DNA of 32,978 nucleotides from Gemmatimonadota bacterium (GTDB lineage Bacteria; Gemmatimonadota; Gemmatimonadetes; Gemmatimonadales; Gemmatimonadaceae), in NCBI GenBank assembly GCA_025359135.1, contig JANYHJ010000226.1:1-32978 (forward strand). Direction: 5' to 3'. The notes beneath the pieces were generated by a model. That model worked only from the letters and a program-made list of their open reading frames with translations. It was not told the DNA's origin and searched no databases. Made by a program: the position numbers and the translations under genes. Within the stretch, counting starts at the first letter, position 1. Every line of letters begins with the position of its first letter. Of this stretch, positions 1-8,301 are shown piece by piece.

Positions 1-1
1 G

Positions 2-1078
2 CTCTTCGACAGCGGACAGTTCACGCCGGAGATGCTCGAAGCGCTCCGCGGCGAGGGCGATGAGGACGCGCAGGCCAAGCTCGCGAAGATGCTCGACGAG
101 CTCATCCAGCGGCTCGTGGCCGAGGGGTACCTGAACCTCGAGACGCCGCCGATGATGCCCGACTCGCACCAACCGGTCACGGGCAAGGGCTCGCTCGCGC
201 AGGCCGCCGCCAAGGACGTCCAGTTCAACCTCACCGTGAAGGGCATCGACTTCCTCGGCTACAAGACGTTGCGCCACCTGCTCGGCTCGCTCGGCAAGGC
301 CAACTTCGGCAGTCACGACACCCCGTACCTGGCCACGGGCGTCGAGGCGGACGGGTGGAGCAAGCCGTACGAGTTCGGCGACGTGCTCAACCTCGACGTC
401 AACGAGACGCTCAAGAACACGCTCACGCGCACCGGGTCGCTCGAGGTCCCGATGGACCTCGACTATCCGGACCTGATGGTGCGGCAGGCGGAGTACCGCT
501 CGAGCTGCGCCACCGTGCTGATGCTCGATTGCTCGCACTCGATGATCCTCTACGGCGAGGACCGCTTCACCCCCGCCAAGAAGGTCGCGCTCGCGCACCT
601 CATCCGCACGCAGTTTCCCGGCGACTCGATCAAGGTCGTGCTTTTCCACGACTCGGCCGAGGAGATCCCGATCGCGTCGCTGGCCAAGGCGCAGGTCGGT
701 CCGTACCACACGAACACGCGCGAAGGGCTCAAGCTCGCGCAACGGCTGCTGATGGCGCAGAAGAAGGACATGCGCCAGATCGTGATGATCACCGACGGGA
801 AGCCGAGCGCGCTCACGATGCCCGACGGTCGCATCTACAAGAACTCGATGGGGCTCGATGCGAGCGTGATCGCCGAGACGCTGCGCGAAGTAGCCAACTG
901 CCGGAAGGGCGGCATCGTCATCAACACCTTCATGCTCGCGCGCGACCGCGCGCTCGTCGAGTTCGTGAAGGAGATGTCCGCGATCAGCCGCGGCAAGGCC
1001 TACTTCACGAACACGATGACGCTCGGGCAGTTCATCCTGATGGACTTCCTCAAGCGGAAGACGAAGACCGTCAGCTGA
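2..1078 (+). CDS. VWA-domain protein, 5'-truncated by the window edge
   Basis: The reading frame is open from base 2 with no stop, so the true start is probably upstream; the first internal ATG is at 32. Counting from that ATG, a von Willebrand factor A domain fills about residues 155-345. Its metal-binding (MIDAS) motif D-C-S-H-S is at residues 166-170, and a later T-D-G in the strand ending M-I-T-D-G is also present. The part before it is helical and acidic and resembles the N-terminal region of stand-alone bacterial VWA proteins that often work with a MoxR-type AAA ATPase. No signal peptide or membrane segment is visible, so the protein is probably cytoplasmic. The role is unknown; metal-dependent protein binding is what the fold supports. 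Its stop codon overlaps the stop of the convergent RND pump gene within an 8-bp palindrome. Confidence 0.85.
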   Translation, partial: LFDSGQFTPEMLEALRGEGDEDAQAKLAKMLDELIQRLVAEGYLNLETPPMMPDSHQPVTGKGSLAQAAAKDVQFNLTVKGIDFLGYKTLRHLLGSLGKANFGSHDTPYLATGVEADGWSKPYEFGDVLNLDVNETLKNTLTRTGSLEVPMDLDYPDLMVRQAEYRSSCATVLMLDCSHSMILYGEDRFTPAKKVALAHLIRTQFPGDSIKVVLFHDSAEEIPIASLAKAQVGPYHTNTREGLKLAQRLLMAQKKDMRQIVMITDGKPSALTMPDGRIYKNSMGLDASVIAETLREVANCRKGGIVINTFMLARDRALVEFVKEMSAISRGKAYFTNTMTLGQFILMDFLKRKTKTVS

Positions 1079-4000
1079 GGCTTGGAACGGCGAGCGGTAG
1101 CACCGCCGCGGCCCGTGCGCGCTTGCCGTCGGACTCGAGTGGTGGAATCAGCTTGTACATCACGGGCGTCACGAGCCGCGCGAGCAGCGTGGAGCTGATG
1201 AGCCCGCCGATGATCACCGACGCGAGCGGCGAGTAGAGCGCCGAACCCTGCAGCGCGAGCGGCAGCAGTCCACCGATGGCGGTGAGTGTCGTGAGCACGA
1301 TCGGGACGAAGCGGATCTTGCCCGCCTTCTCCACGGCCTCATCGAGCGGCAGTCCTTCGTCCTCGCGCAGTTGGTTGGTGAAGTCCACGAGCAGGATCGA
1401 GTTCTTGATCTCGATGCCGATGAGCGCGACGAAGCCGATGATGGCGGTGAACGAGAGCGAATACCCTCCGACAAACAGCGCCGCGATGCCGCCCACCACG
1501 CCGAGCGGAATGACCGAGGCGACGATGAGCATGCCGCGGAACGTCTTGAACTCGAGCACGAGGATGGCCAGGATGCCGAACGTGGCGACAAGTATGGCCG
1601 CGCCCAGTCCGCCGAAGCTTTCCTGTCTCGATTCGATTTCGCCGGCGGCCACGAGCGCGTAGCCGCGCGGCAACTCCCACTTGGCGAGCTTGGCGAGAAT
1701 CGCGCGCGTCACCTTGTCGGTGTTGTAGCCGGTGGCGACGTCGCTCGTGACGGTCACCGAGCGATCACCGTCGACGTGCTCGATCACCGGTGGTGACGCC
1801 TCGAAGCGCATCGACGCCAGTTGGTCGAGCGGCACGAGGCTCCCCGTCACGCTCGGCACGAAGGTGCGCTTGAGCGCTCCGAGCTCCGCGTGGGCACCGC
1901 GCGGGAGGCGCACCGTGATGTCGTACTCCTGTCCGTCGTCGGCACGGATCGTGCCGGCGCTGAGTCCCGCGAGCGCGAGCCGCACGGTGCGATCGACTTC
2001 CACCGTGGGAACGCCGAGCAGGCCGGCCTTGGCGCGGTCGATGTCGAGCTTGAGGTCGGTGCGGGAGACGCGCACCGGGTTGACCACCGATCGCGTGCCG
2101 GGCACGGACGCCATCTCGCCCTCCAGCTTCGACGCCAGCGTGCGCAGCGTGTCGAGGTTGGTGCCGCGGATGCGCAGCGCGATCGGCGCATCGACCGGCG
2201 GCCCGTTCTCGAACTCCTTGACCTCGATGCGCGCGCCGGCGTACTGGTCGAACCGCGTGCGCAGCGAGTCGTACCAGAGCGGCGTGCGCTTCGGGTCGAA
2301 CTGGTCGATGAGCACGAAGAGCTCGCCGACGTTGGCGCGCTCGTTTCGCGCCCAGATGTTGTAGTAGACCTGCGGATTGCCCCTGCCGATGTTGGCGTAG
2401 ACGTGCGTCACGTGCGGATTGGCGAGCAGCGTGCGCTCGACCGTCGCCACCGCCTTCTCCGTAGCCGCGAGCGACGCGCCCTCGGGCGCCTCGACCGTCA
2501 CGCGGAACTGCGGCGTACCCGCCTTGGGAAAGAGCGAGAAGCCGATCACGGGCACGAGCGCCAGCGACCCGGCAAAGAGCGCGACCGCGCCACCGAGCAC
2601 GAGCGCCGGACGCGCCAGCGCCGCATGCAGCCAGCGGGCGTAGGTGAGGTCGATGGCGCGATTGAGCCACTGCAAGGCGCGGTTGCCGTGCGGATCCTCG
2701 TCGCGCTTGAGCACGATGCTCGAGAGGAACGGAATGATCGTGAGCGACACGAGCAACGACGCCAGGATCGTGAACACCACCGCCGCCGGCATCACGCGGA
2801 TGAACTTGCCCGGTCCGCCGGGCAGCATGAGCAACGGCACGAACGCGAAGATGAGCGTCGCGGTGGTGCCGATGACCGCAACGCCGATCTGGCGCGTGGC
2901 CTCGATCGCCGCCTCCGCCCGCGAGCGGCCCTCGCGCAGGAAGCGGCTGATGTTCTCGACCACCACGATCGAGTCGTCCACGAGCAGGCCAAGCGCGATC
3001 ACGAAACCCACGATCGACATCTGGTTGATCGTGAAGCCCGTCGCCTTGAGCAGTGTCACGCCGATCGCCAGCGAGAGCGGTATCGAGACCATGACGATGG
3101 CCGAGGCGCGGAAGCCGAGCGGCAGCAGCGTCACGAGCACGAGCAGGATCGCGATCGCGAAGTCCTCGCCGAGCCGCGAGATTCGCGCCTGCACATTCTT
3201 CGCCTGGTCGAAGCCGTGCTTGAGCGTCATCGACGCCGGCAGCGTGGCGGCCTGCGCATCCAGCTCCTTCCACGCGGCGGCGCGCACCGCGAGGATGTTC
3301 TCCTTGTCCTTCATCACCGCCGTGACCCAGATGGCGCGCTTGCCGTTCAAGCGTGTCGTCACCACCTGTTCGGCGTAGCTCCAGTCGACCTTGGCCACGT
3401 CGCCCACGCGCACGGTGGCGCCGTTCGCACCGGCGATGACCGTGTTGCGCACTTCATCCGGATTGCGATACGAGCCGCTCGTCTTGACGTTGAACTTGCG
3501 GAGCCCCGCATCGACCGCGCCGCCGGGAATGTTGAGCGCCTCGCCGCCGATGGCCTGCATCAGTTGCGACACCGGAATGCGCAGCGCCGAGAGCTTGCCC
3601 AGATCGAGCGCGACTTCGACTTCGCGCTTCGGATAGCCCCAGAGCTCGGCCTTCTTGATGCCCGGCACGCGCTCGAGCGCGTCGCGCATCGTGCGCGCGC
3701 GCGCATCGATCTCGTGCCACGGCGCCGTCTCCGAGACGATGGCCGCCTGCAGGATGTTGACGTCGGCCGCGCTCGTCTTGTCCACCGTCAGGCGCACGAT
3801 GCCCTGCGGCAGTTGCGGGCGCAGCGCGTTCACTTCGCGCACCACCTCGTCGTACTTCTTGTCCGGGTCCACCTCGAACTCGAACTCGACGCGGATGAAG
3901 GCGAGGCCGTCCTCCACCTGCGAGCGCACCTTCTTGATCCCCTCGAGGCCGCGCACGCGCTTCTCGATCGGATCGACCACGAGCTGCTCGATGTCGGTAG

Positions 4001-4166
4001 GGCTCGCGCCTGGATAGACCGCCACGATCGGGAAGACCGGGAACGGGAAGGTCGGATCCTCGGCGCGCGGGATCGTGATCAACGACCAGGCGCCGGCGGC
4101 CAGCAACGCAACGAACGCGACGATCGTGAACTGGACGTTCTTGACGGAGAATTCGGCGATTTTCAT
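1071..4166 (-). CDS. RND-superfamily efflux pump, inner-membrane permease
   Basis: This is a 1031-residue proton-driven pump of the AcrB/HAE1 type, normal length for the family. An N-terminal membrane helix follows M-K-I-A-E-F-S-V-K. Two large periplasmic loops alternate with two six-helix bundles. Proton-relay residues are visible: D397-D398 in G-L-L-V-D-D-S-I-V-V-V-E-N (helix 4) and K921 in I-E-I-K-N-S-I (helix 10), matching AcrB D407/D408/K940. I start it at the ATG at 4166 because the hydrophobic signal anchor begins there and the adaptor gene stops 7 bp upstream; an in-frame extension to 4220 would overlap the adaptor. It is the last gene of the outer-membrane factor, adaptor, pump operon and is probably controlled by the divergent TetR regulator. 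The substrate cannot be read from sequence; drugs, solvents or lipids are possible. Confidence 0.95.
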   Translation of the reverse strand: MKIAEFSVKNVQFTIVAFVALLAAGAWSLITIPRAEDPTFPFPVFPIVAVYPGASPTDIEQLVVDPIEKRVRGLEGIKKVRSQVEDGLAFIRVEFEFEVDPDKKYDEVVREVNALRPQLPQGIVRLTVDKTSAADVNILQAAIVSETAPWHEIDARARTMRDALERVPGIKKAELWGYPKREVEVALDLGKLSALRIPVSQLMQAIGGEALNIPGGAVDAGLRKFNVKTSGSYRNPDEVRNTVIAGANGATVRVGDVAKVDWSYAEQVVTTRLNGKRAIWVTAVMKDKENILAVRAAAWKELDAQAATLPASMTLKHGFDQAKNVQARISRLGEDFAIAILLVLVTLLPLGFRASAIVMVSIPLSLAIGVTLLKATGFTINQMSIVGFVIALGLLVDDSIVVVENISRFLREGRSRAEAAIEATRQIGVAVIGTTATLIFAFVPLLMLPGGPGKFIRVMPAAVVFTILASLLVSLTIIPFLSSIVLKRDEDPHGNRALQWLNRAIDLTYARWLHAALARPALVLGGAVALFAGSLALVPVIGFSLFPKAGTPQFRVTVEAPEGASLAATEKAVATVERTLLANPHVTHVYANIGRGNPQVYYNIWARNERANVGELFVLIDQFDPKRTPLWYDSLRTRFDQYAGARIEVKEFENGPPVDAPIALRIRGTNLDTLRTLASKLEGEMASVPGTRSVVNPVRVSRTDLKLDIDRAKAGLLGVPTVEVDRTVRLALAGLSAGTIRADDGQEYDITVRLPRGAHAELGALKRTFVPSVTGSLVPLDQLASMRFEASPPVIEHVDGDRSVTVTSDVATGYNTDKVTRAILAKLAKWELPRGYALVAAGEIESRQESFGGLGAAILVATFGILAILVLEFKTFRGMLIVASVIPLGVVGGIAALFVGGYSLSFTAIIGFVALIGIEIKNSILLVDFTNQLREDEGLPLDEAVEKAGKIRFVPIVLTTLTAIGGLLPLALQGSALYSPLASVIIGGLISSTLLARLVTPVMYKLIPPLESDGKRARAAAVLPLAVPSLS

Positions 4167-4173
4167 CGGAGCC

Positions 4174-5223
4174 TCACCGCGCCTTGCGCTCGGCGGCGCT
4201 GACGACGCGCACCGATGCACCGTCGACGAGCCGCGTTGCGCCCTCGACGACGACCCGGTCGTCGGCCTTCACGCCGCCCGAGAGCGCCACAAAGCTTCCA
4301 TCGAGGAACGCGACGCGCACGCGGCGCCGTTCGGCGCGCACGCCATCGGTGGAGAGTACGAAGACGGTCGCGGAATCGGCATCGGCCTCGAGCAGCGCGC
4401 CCACCGGCACGAAGGCGAAGCGACCGGCGGCGCGCACCTGGATCTCTGCGCTGCCGATGAGGCCCGACGCGAGCGCGTGACGTCCCGGCGCCACCGAGAG
4501 CTCCGCTTCGTACGTGCCGGCGCCTGGCGAGGACACCGCGGCCACGCGCAACACGCGCGCTTCGAACTGTTCGCCCGGATAGGCGTCGAAGTGCACGAGC
4601 GCACGGTCACCGGTGTTCACGCGTACCGCCTCGCGGTCTGCGAGCCCGACGCGGAGCACGAGGCCCGAGGCGTCGTGGCGCAGCATCACGACCGGCTGTC
4701 CGGGCGACACCAACTGATGCGCCTCGACCGAGCGCTTGAGCACCGTGCCGGCGAACGGCGCGCGGATGACGGCGTACTGCCGGTTGAATTCCACGATCCG
4801 GAGGTTCGAGGAGGCGACGTCGAGACCGGTGGTCGCATCCTGCAGTTGCTCGAGCGTCGCCACTGAATCCTTGTAGAGCGACTTGACGCGCTCGAGGTCG
4901 CGTGCCGACTTGTCGCGCCCCTGCCGTGCCTTCTCGACTTCGGCGCCGATTTCGGTGGGCGACAGTTCCGCGAGCACTTCACCTTCGCTGACGTGCTGGC
5001 CGCTTTCCACGCGGGCCTTCTCGACGACGCCGCCGATCTTGAAGGCGAGCGTGACTTCTTCCTTGGCTGCGAGCAGCCCCGAGCCGAGCACGGGCGCAGC
5101 GGCTGCGCGTTCATTCGCGCTGGCGACCTCGACGGGAATGTTGGCTTCGGGTGCGCGCGGTGCGGCGTTGCCTTCGGCGCAGGCGGCGAGGGCGAGCATC
5201 GCGACGGTGAGGTTGCGCGACAT
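4174..5223 (-). CDS. RND efflux periplasmic adaptor (membrane fusion protein), lipoprotein
   Basis: This 349-residue HlyD/AcrA-type adaptor would bridge the RND pump and the outer-membrane factor. The N terminus is a lipoprotein signal with lipobox L-A-A-C (Cys about residue 15), suggesting anchoring to the inner membrane. The lipoyl/biotinyl half-motif (F-K-I-G-G-V-V-E-K-A-R-V-E-S-G) is at about 55-75. An alpha-hairpin rich in E, R and K follows, then the second lipoyl half (Y-A-V-I-R-A-P-F-A-G-T-V) and beta-barrel and membrane-proximal domains. I choose the ATG at 5223 because it gives a compact lipoprotein signal. An in-frame GTG at 5310 overlaps the upstream stop as GTGA and would add 29 residues; translational coupling from it is possible. 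It lies 7 bp before the pump gene. Confidence 0.9.
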   Translation of the reverse strand: MSRNLTVAMLALAACAEGNAAPRAPEANIPVEVASANERAAAAPVLGSGLLAAKEEVTLAFKIGGVVEKARVESGQHVSEGEVLAELSPTEIGAEVEKARQGRDKSARDLERVKSLYKDSVATLEQLQDATTGLDVASSNLRIVEFNRQYAVIRAPFAGTVLKRSVEAHQLVSPGQPVVMLRHDASGLVLRVGLADREAVRVNTGDRALVHFDAYPGEQFEARVLRVAAVSSPGAGTYEAELSVAPGRHALASGLIGSAEIQVRAAGRFAFVPVGALLEADADSATVFVLSTDGVRAERRRVRVAFLDGSFVALSGGVKADDRVVVEGATRLVDGASVRVVSAAERKAR

Positions 5224-5306
5224 GCGCTGGAGGAGGGGAACGGAGGGCGGGAGAGGTGCGGGGAGAGGAGACACAGAGGAAGCGGAGGCGTGCGAAACGC
5301 GGCGGG

Positions 5307-6668
5307 TCACGGGACGTTCCTCGGGTAGAGCGCAGCGGCACGATCGAGCTGCACGCGGCGCACGCGATAGTCGCTTTCGGTGAGAATGCGGTTGAACGAC
5401 GCGCTGGTGAGCGCGTTGCGGGCGTCGAGGAGCTCCAGCATCGGGGCCATGCCCTGTGCGTAGCGCTTGTCGACGAGCTCGTACGACTTGCGCGCCGCCG
5501 CCACGCGATCGCCGGCCGTGACGATCGCGCGACGCGCGAGGTCCGCCGCGGCCCATGCCTGCCGCACCTCGAGGGCCACGCCGAGCGCGGCCTGCTCCGA
5601 CTGCACGGCCAGCCGGCGCTCGTCGAGGCTCGCCTGCGAGAGTTTGGCGGCGTCCTGCGTGCCGTTGAAGAGATTCCAGCTCGCGACCACCGACGCGTTG
5701 GTGAAGGTGTTGCTGCCGCGGAAGTCGTACTTGTTGCCCTGGATGCCGTAGTCCACGGCCACGCTCACGGTGGGAAGGAAGCTGCCCATGGCGAGTTGCC
5801 GCGCGCCGTCGGCGGCCTGGCGCGACCACTCGAGCTGGCGCAGTTCCTCGCGCCCCTGCCGGGCCGACGACATCGCGACGTCGAGCGACGGCATCTCGCC
5901 GATGCCCAAATCGGCGTCGGCAATCACCGTGATCGGCGATTCGAGCGGACGATCGAGCAGGTAGTTCAACGCCCGCCGCGCCGACTCGGCGTCCTCCGCG
6001 GCGGCGGCGCGGCGTTGTTCGACGTCACTGCGCTCCGAGCGGGCTCGGAAGACGGCGTCGGCTGCGACCTTGCCCTGCGTCGCGAGCGCATCGGTGACGC
6101 GCCCCTGTTCGGTGACGACGACCAGCGTCGCATCCCAGATCTCGAGCGCCTTGCGCGCGGTGGAGAGCTGCAGGTAGCCGACGCGCAGCTTCATCGCGGT
6201 CTCGCGGGCGGCGGCATCGCGCTGCGCACCCTGCGCGTCGCGCAAGCGCGCGGCGATCTTGTGCGCGCTCACCACGGCCGGCTGGAAGATCGGCTGGGCA
6301 AGACGGACAGAGGTTTCCTGCGCGAGCGGAAGCCGGACGTCCACGTTGGTTGGAAACGCGCTCGTGCCCGTCAACTGATTGAGGGCGCCGTAGGCGGGGT
6401 TGATGAGCGACCCGATATTCAGCACGTTTCCGGCCACTTGGGTGTATCGTGCGTTGAGGGTGGCCGTGGGCAGGTAGCGACCGCGCGCCTCTTCCACCGC
6501 AGCTTCGCTCCGGTCGAAGGCCAGCCGTTCCTGCCGGAGTCCGAGGTTCTGTTTGAGTCCGCTCGCGACGAGCTCGTCGAGGGTCGACTGGGCAGCCAAG
6601 GGTCGTCCGACCACGAAAAGAGTGGTCGCGGCGTACAGCAGCAGAGGAAGCCGATTGAGCATTGTCAT
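5307..6668 (-). CDS. TolC-family outer-membrane efflux protein
   Basis: This 453-residue outer-membrane factor has a cleavable signal peptide of about 27 residues ending near R-P-L-A-A-Q. Two repeats of long amphipathic helices with beta-strand connectors follow, as in TolC/OprM. The pattern L-x-E-A/L-V-x-x-G-L-K-Q-N at the start of the mature protein and G-x-x-L-P-T-V-S-V at the start of the second repeat are typical of the OEP family. It would form the trimeric channel for the adaptor and pump encoded downstream. ATG codons at 6668 and 6662 are both usable; 6668 is chosen as the first after the likely transcript start. It is the first gene of a minus-strand efflux operon reading away from the TetR gene, behind a promoter carrying candidate repressor sites. 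A second pump at 8302-12659 lacks its own channel and could share this one. Confidence 0.9.
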   Translation of the reverse strand: MTMLNRLPLLLYAATTLFVVGRPLAAQSTLDELVASGLKQNLGLRQERLAFDRSEAAVEEARGRYLPTATLNARYTQVAGNVLNIGSLINPAYGALNQLTGTSAFPTNVDVRLPLAQETSVRLAQPIFQPAVVSAHKIAARLRDAQGAQRDAAARETAMKLRVGYLQLSTARKALEIWDATLVVVTEQGRVTDALATQGKVAADAVFRARSERSDVEQRRAAAAEDAESARRALNYLLDRPLESPITVIADADLGIGEMPSLDVAMSSARQGREELRQLEWSRQAADGARQLAMGSFLPTVSVAVDYGIQGNKYDFRGSNTFTNASVVASWNLFNGTQDAAKLSQASLDERRLAVQSEQAALGVALEVRQAWAAADLARRAIVTAGDRVAAARKSYELVDKRYAQGMAPMLELLDARNALTSASFNRILTESDYRVRRVQLDRAAALYPRNVP

Positions 6669-6679
6669 GGAAGGCGGTT

Positions 6680-6740
6680 CTAGAGGGTTTGCTCTAGTTG
6701 CGCCTAACACTAGAACAATAACTCTAGTTGTCAAGACTAG
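6680..6740. promoter_or_regulatory. CTAG-based operator array between efflux operon and TetR gene
   Basis: Five CTAG tetramers lie at 6680, 6694, 6710, 6724 and 6737. Two perfect inverted repeats, CTAGA-N8-TCTAG, occupy 6680-6697 and 6710-6727, exactly 30 bp apart. A third, looser dyad CTAGT-N7-ACTAG occupies 6724-6740. The second site falls between the -35 and -10 of the predicted efflux promoter, the first just downstream of its expected start, and the third covers the -35 boxes of both promoters. This arrangement suits a TetR-family dimer repressing the efflux operon and itself. The repeats are seen directly; binding by the adjacent regulator is inferred. Confidence 0.7.
6707..6734 (-). 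promoter_or_regulatory. Predicted sigma-70-type promoter of the efflux operon
   Basis: On the minus strand a perfect -35 hexamer TTGACA (6734-6729) is followed after 16 bases by TAGTGT (6712-6707) as a -10. The start would fall near 6700, giving a leader of about 30 bases before the outer-membrane factor. The operator at 6710-6727 fills most of the spacer and overlaps the upstream half of the -10. Confidence 0.5.
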
Positions 6741-6756
6741 TCTTTGTATCTATTAT
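6728..6756 (+). promoter_or_regulatory. Predicted promoter of the TetR-family regulator gene
   Basis: TTGTCA (6728-6733), a 17-base spacer and TATTAT (6751-6756) match a sigma-70-type promoter. Transcription would begin at about 6762-6765, at or within three bases of the ATG at 6765, so the mRNA is probably leaderless. The -35 overlaps the opposing efflux promoter's -35. Confidence 0.55.
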
Positions 6757-6764
6757 ACACGAGT

Positions 6765-7454
6765 ATGACTGACACCGGTTCGACCGTCGAGGACGCGGAA
6801 CTCCCGGTTGAGGGGGTCGCGACCAAATCCCCCAGGCTGCCGCAGCAGCATCGGGGGCTAAAGCGCGTGGAGCAGATTCTCGACGCGGCCGAGTCGCTGA
6901 TCGGGGAGCTCGGCATCGAGAGCGTCACCACCAACGCCATCGCCGAGCACGCAGGATCGTCCATGGGCTCGCTCTACCACTTCTTCCCCGGCGGCAAGGA
7001 CGCGGTGATCGAGGCGCTCGGACGCCGCTACATGGAACACATGCGCGCCCTCAACGCGCAGGCGCTCGACGTCAGCCTCGCGCGCCTCCCGTTGCGCGAT
7101 CTCTTTCGCGGTATCGTCATGGGGATGGCCGACTTCATCGCCGCCACGCCCGCCTTTCCTGCCGTGCACGACACGATGATCCGCGTGCACTGCCTGCCGA
7201 ACGGCAAGCTGGTCGAGTACGAGGATGCGATCCTCAACCAGGTGCGCACGTACATCTGCGCGAGGTTGCCCCGCCTTCCGAAGGAACGACTCGAGACGAT
7301 CACCAAGGTCTCGTTCCAGTCGGTGAGTGGAGGCGTGGACCTTTCGACGCGGCTCGGCGGCGCGGAGCGTCAGGCGGTGCTCGACGAGCTGCAGGAGATG
7401 ATGGTCTGTTACATGGAGCCGCTCGAACGCGAGTTCGGCCCGCTCGACAAGTAG
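6765..7454 (+). CDS. TetR/AcrR-family transcriptional regulator
   Basis: This 229-residue regulator has a disordered N-terminal tail of about 30 residues. A TetR helix-turn-helix at about 35-85 follows, with I-L-D-A-A-E-S-L-I-G-E-L-G, then T-T-N-A-I-A-E-H-A-G and the recognition-helix signature G-S-L-Y-H-F-F. The C-terminal part is an all-helical ligand-binding and dimerisation domain. The ATG at 6765 is preferred over an in-frame TTG at 6744 because the predicted -10 box (6751-6756) lies between them. The gene diverges from the efflux operon over a short region filled with inverted repeats, the usual arrangement for a local repressor of an RND pump (such as AcrR or MexR-like circuits). The inducer cannot be predicted. 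The plus-strand genes downstream (glycosylase, second efflux pair) may be partly co-transcribed. Confidence 0.93.
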   Translation: MTDTGSTVEDAELPVEGVATKSPRLPQQHRGLKRVEQILDAAESLIGELGIESVTTNAIAEHAGSSMGSLYHFFPGGKDAVIEALGRRYMEHMRALNAQALDVSLARLPLRDLFRGIVMGMADFIAATPAFPAVHDTMIRVHCLPNGKLVEYEDAILNQVRTYICARLPRLPKERLETITKVSFQSVSGGVDLSTRLGGAERQAVLDELQEMMVCYMEPLEREFGPLDK

Positions 7455-7487
7455 CGCAGACTTGGCGGGCGAACCCTTCACGGCGCC

Positions 7488-8240
7488 ATGCCACGCAACC
7501 GGAAGCCCGACGAAAAGCGCCTGATCGCGCGCATCGCGCCCGAGCGGCGGCACGATTTTTCCCGCCGGCTGCGCGCCTGGTTCGCGCGCACGCAACGCGA
7601 CCTGCCCTGGCGCCGCACGCGCGATCCGTACCGCGTGCTGGTCTCGGAGCTCATGCTGCAGCAGACGCAGGTGGACCGCGTGATCGGCTTCTACGAGCGG
7701 TTCGTGGCGCGCTTCCCGACCCTCGAGGCCGTCGCCGCGGCTCCGGCGGCGCAGGTCCGGGAGGCCTGGTCGGGGCTCGGCTACTACGCCCGCAGTCGCA
7801 ACCTCCACTCGCTCGCCGAACGGGTGGTCTCCGAGGGATCGCCGGCGCGACTGCCTGAGACTCCGGAAGCGCTCCGCGCACTCCCTGGCATCGGACCGTA
7901 CACGGCGGGGGCGGTGGCGAGTTTCGCGTTCGAGAAGCGGGCCGCGCTCATCGACACCAACGTGGAGCGCGTGTTGCGGCGGGTGTTCGCCCCGTCGCTG
8001 GCCCCCAAGACGCCGCGCACGCACCGGCTGCTCTGGGCACTCGCGGAGGAGCTCTTGCCGCGCACAGGCAAGGCCACCTGGACGCACAACCAGGCGCTCA
8101 TGGAGCTTGGCGCTCTGGTCTGCACCGCACGCGTGGCGCACTGCGAACGTTGCCCGGTGCGCTCCGGCTGCGCAACGGGGCGGAAGCATCCGTCCGCGAA
8201 GGTTCCGTCAAGGACAACAGAAGTCCGGAGGAGGACGTAA
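7488..8240 (+). CDS. mutY: A/G-specific adenine glycosylase, short MutY form
   Basis: This 250-residue base-excision-repair enzyme of the HhH-GPD superfamily would remove adenine mispaired with 8-oxoguanine. Visible features are L-P-W-R at 39-42, the catalytic-Glu segment S-E-L-M-L-Q-Q-T-Q-V (Glu54, equivalent to E. coli Glu37), G-L-G-Y-Y-A-R at about 96-102, and the helix-hairpin-helix L-P-G-I-G-P-Y-T-A-G (132-141). The catalytic Asp156 lies in I-D-T-N-V, and a [4Fe-4S] site C212-X6-C219-X2-C222-X5-C228 follows. The protein ends 22 residues after the last Cys. It therefore lacks the NUDIX-like C-terminal domain that recognises 8-oxoguanine in E. coli MutY (about 350 residues). A related mismatch (thymine) glycosylase role is the main alternative. 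It starts 33 bp after the TetR gene. Confidence 0.88.
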   Translation: MPRNRKPDEKRLIARIAPERRHDFSRRLRAWFARTQRDLPWRRTRDPYRVLVSELMLQQTQVDRVIGFYERFVARFPTLEAVAAAPAAQVREAWSGLGYYARSRNLHSLAERVVSEGSPARLPETPEALRALPGIGPYTAGAVASFAFEKRAALIDTNVERVLRRVFAPSLAPKTPRTHRLLWALAEELLPRTGKATWTHNQALMELGALVCTARVAHCERCPVRSGCATGRKHPSAKVPSRTTEVRRRT

Positions 8241-8251
8241 GATTTCCAGAT

Positions 8252-8272
8252 CGCCCGGGCTCCCCCCGGGCG
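8252..8272 (+). terminator. Strong GC hairpin after mutY, possible terminator or attenuator
   Basis: A perfect 8-bp stem CGCCCGGG/CCCGGGCG encloses a 5-base loop, 11 bases after the mutY stop. It is followed by a pyrimidine-rich stretch (cgtctttcctc) rather than a pure T run. It could end the tetR-mutY transcript or attenuate readthrough into the second efflux pair, whose likely GTG start is 29 bases downstream. Confidence 0.5.
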
Positions 8273-8301
8273 CGTCTTTCCTCGTATCTCAAGCTCCTCG
8301 C

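Noticed and set aside
1821..4202. A 793-codon plus-strand open frame opposite the first RND pump
   Set aside because: Same His/Arg/Asp-rich composition without recognisable motifs; the minus-strand pump explains the region.
8107..8301. N-terminal extension of the second adaptor into the mutY gene
   Set aside because: It would place about 65 polar residues before a lipoprotein signal, overlap mutY out of frame and include the hairpin; the GTG at 8302 is more sensible.
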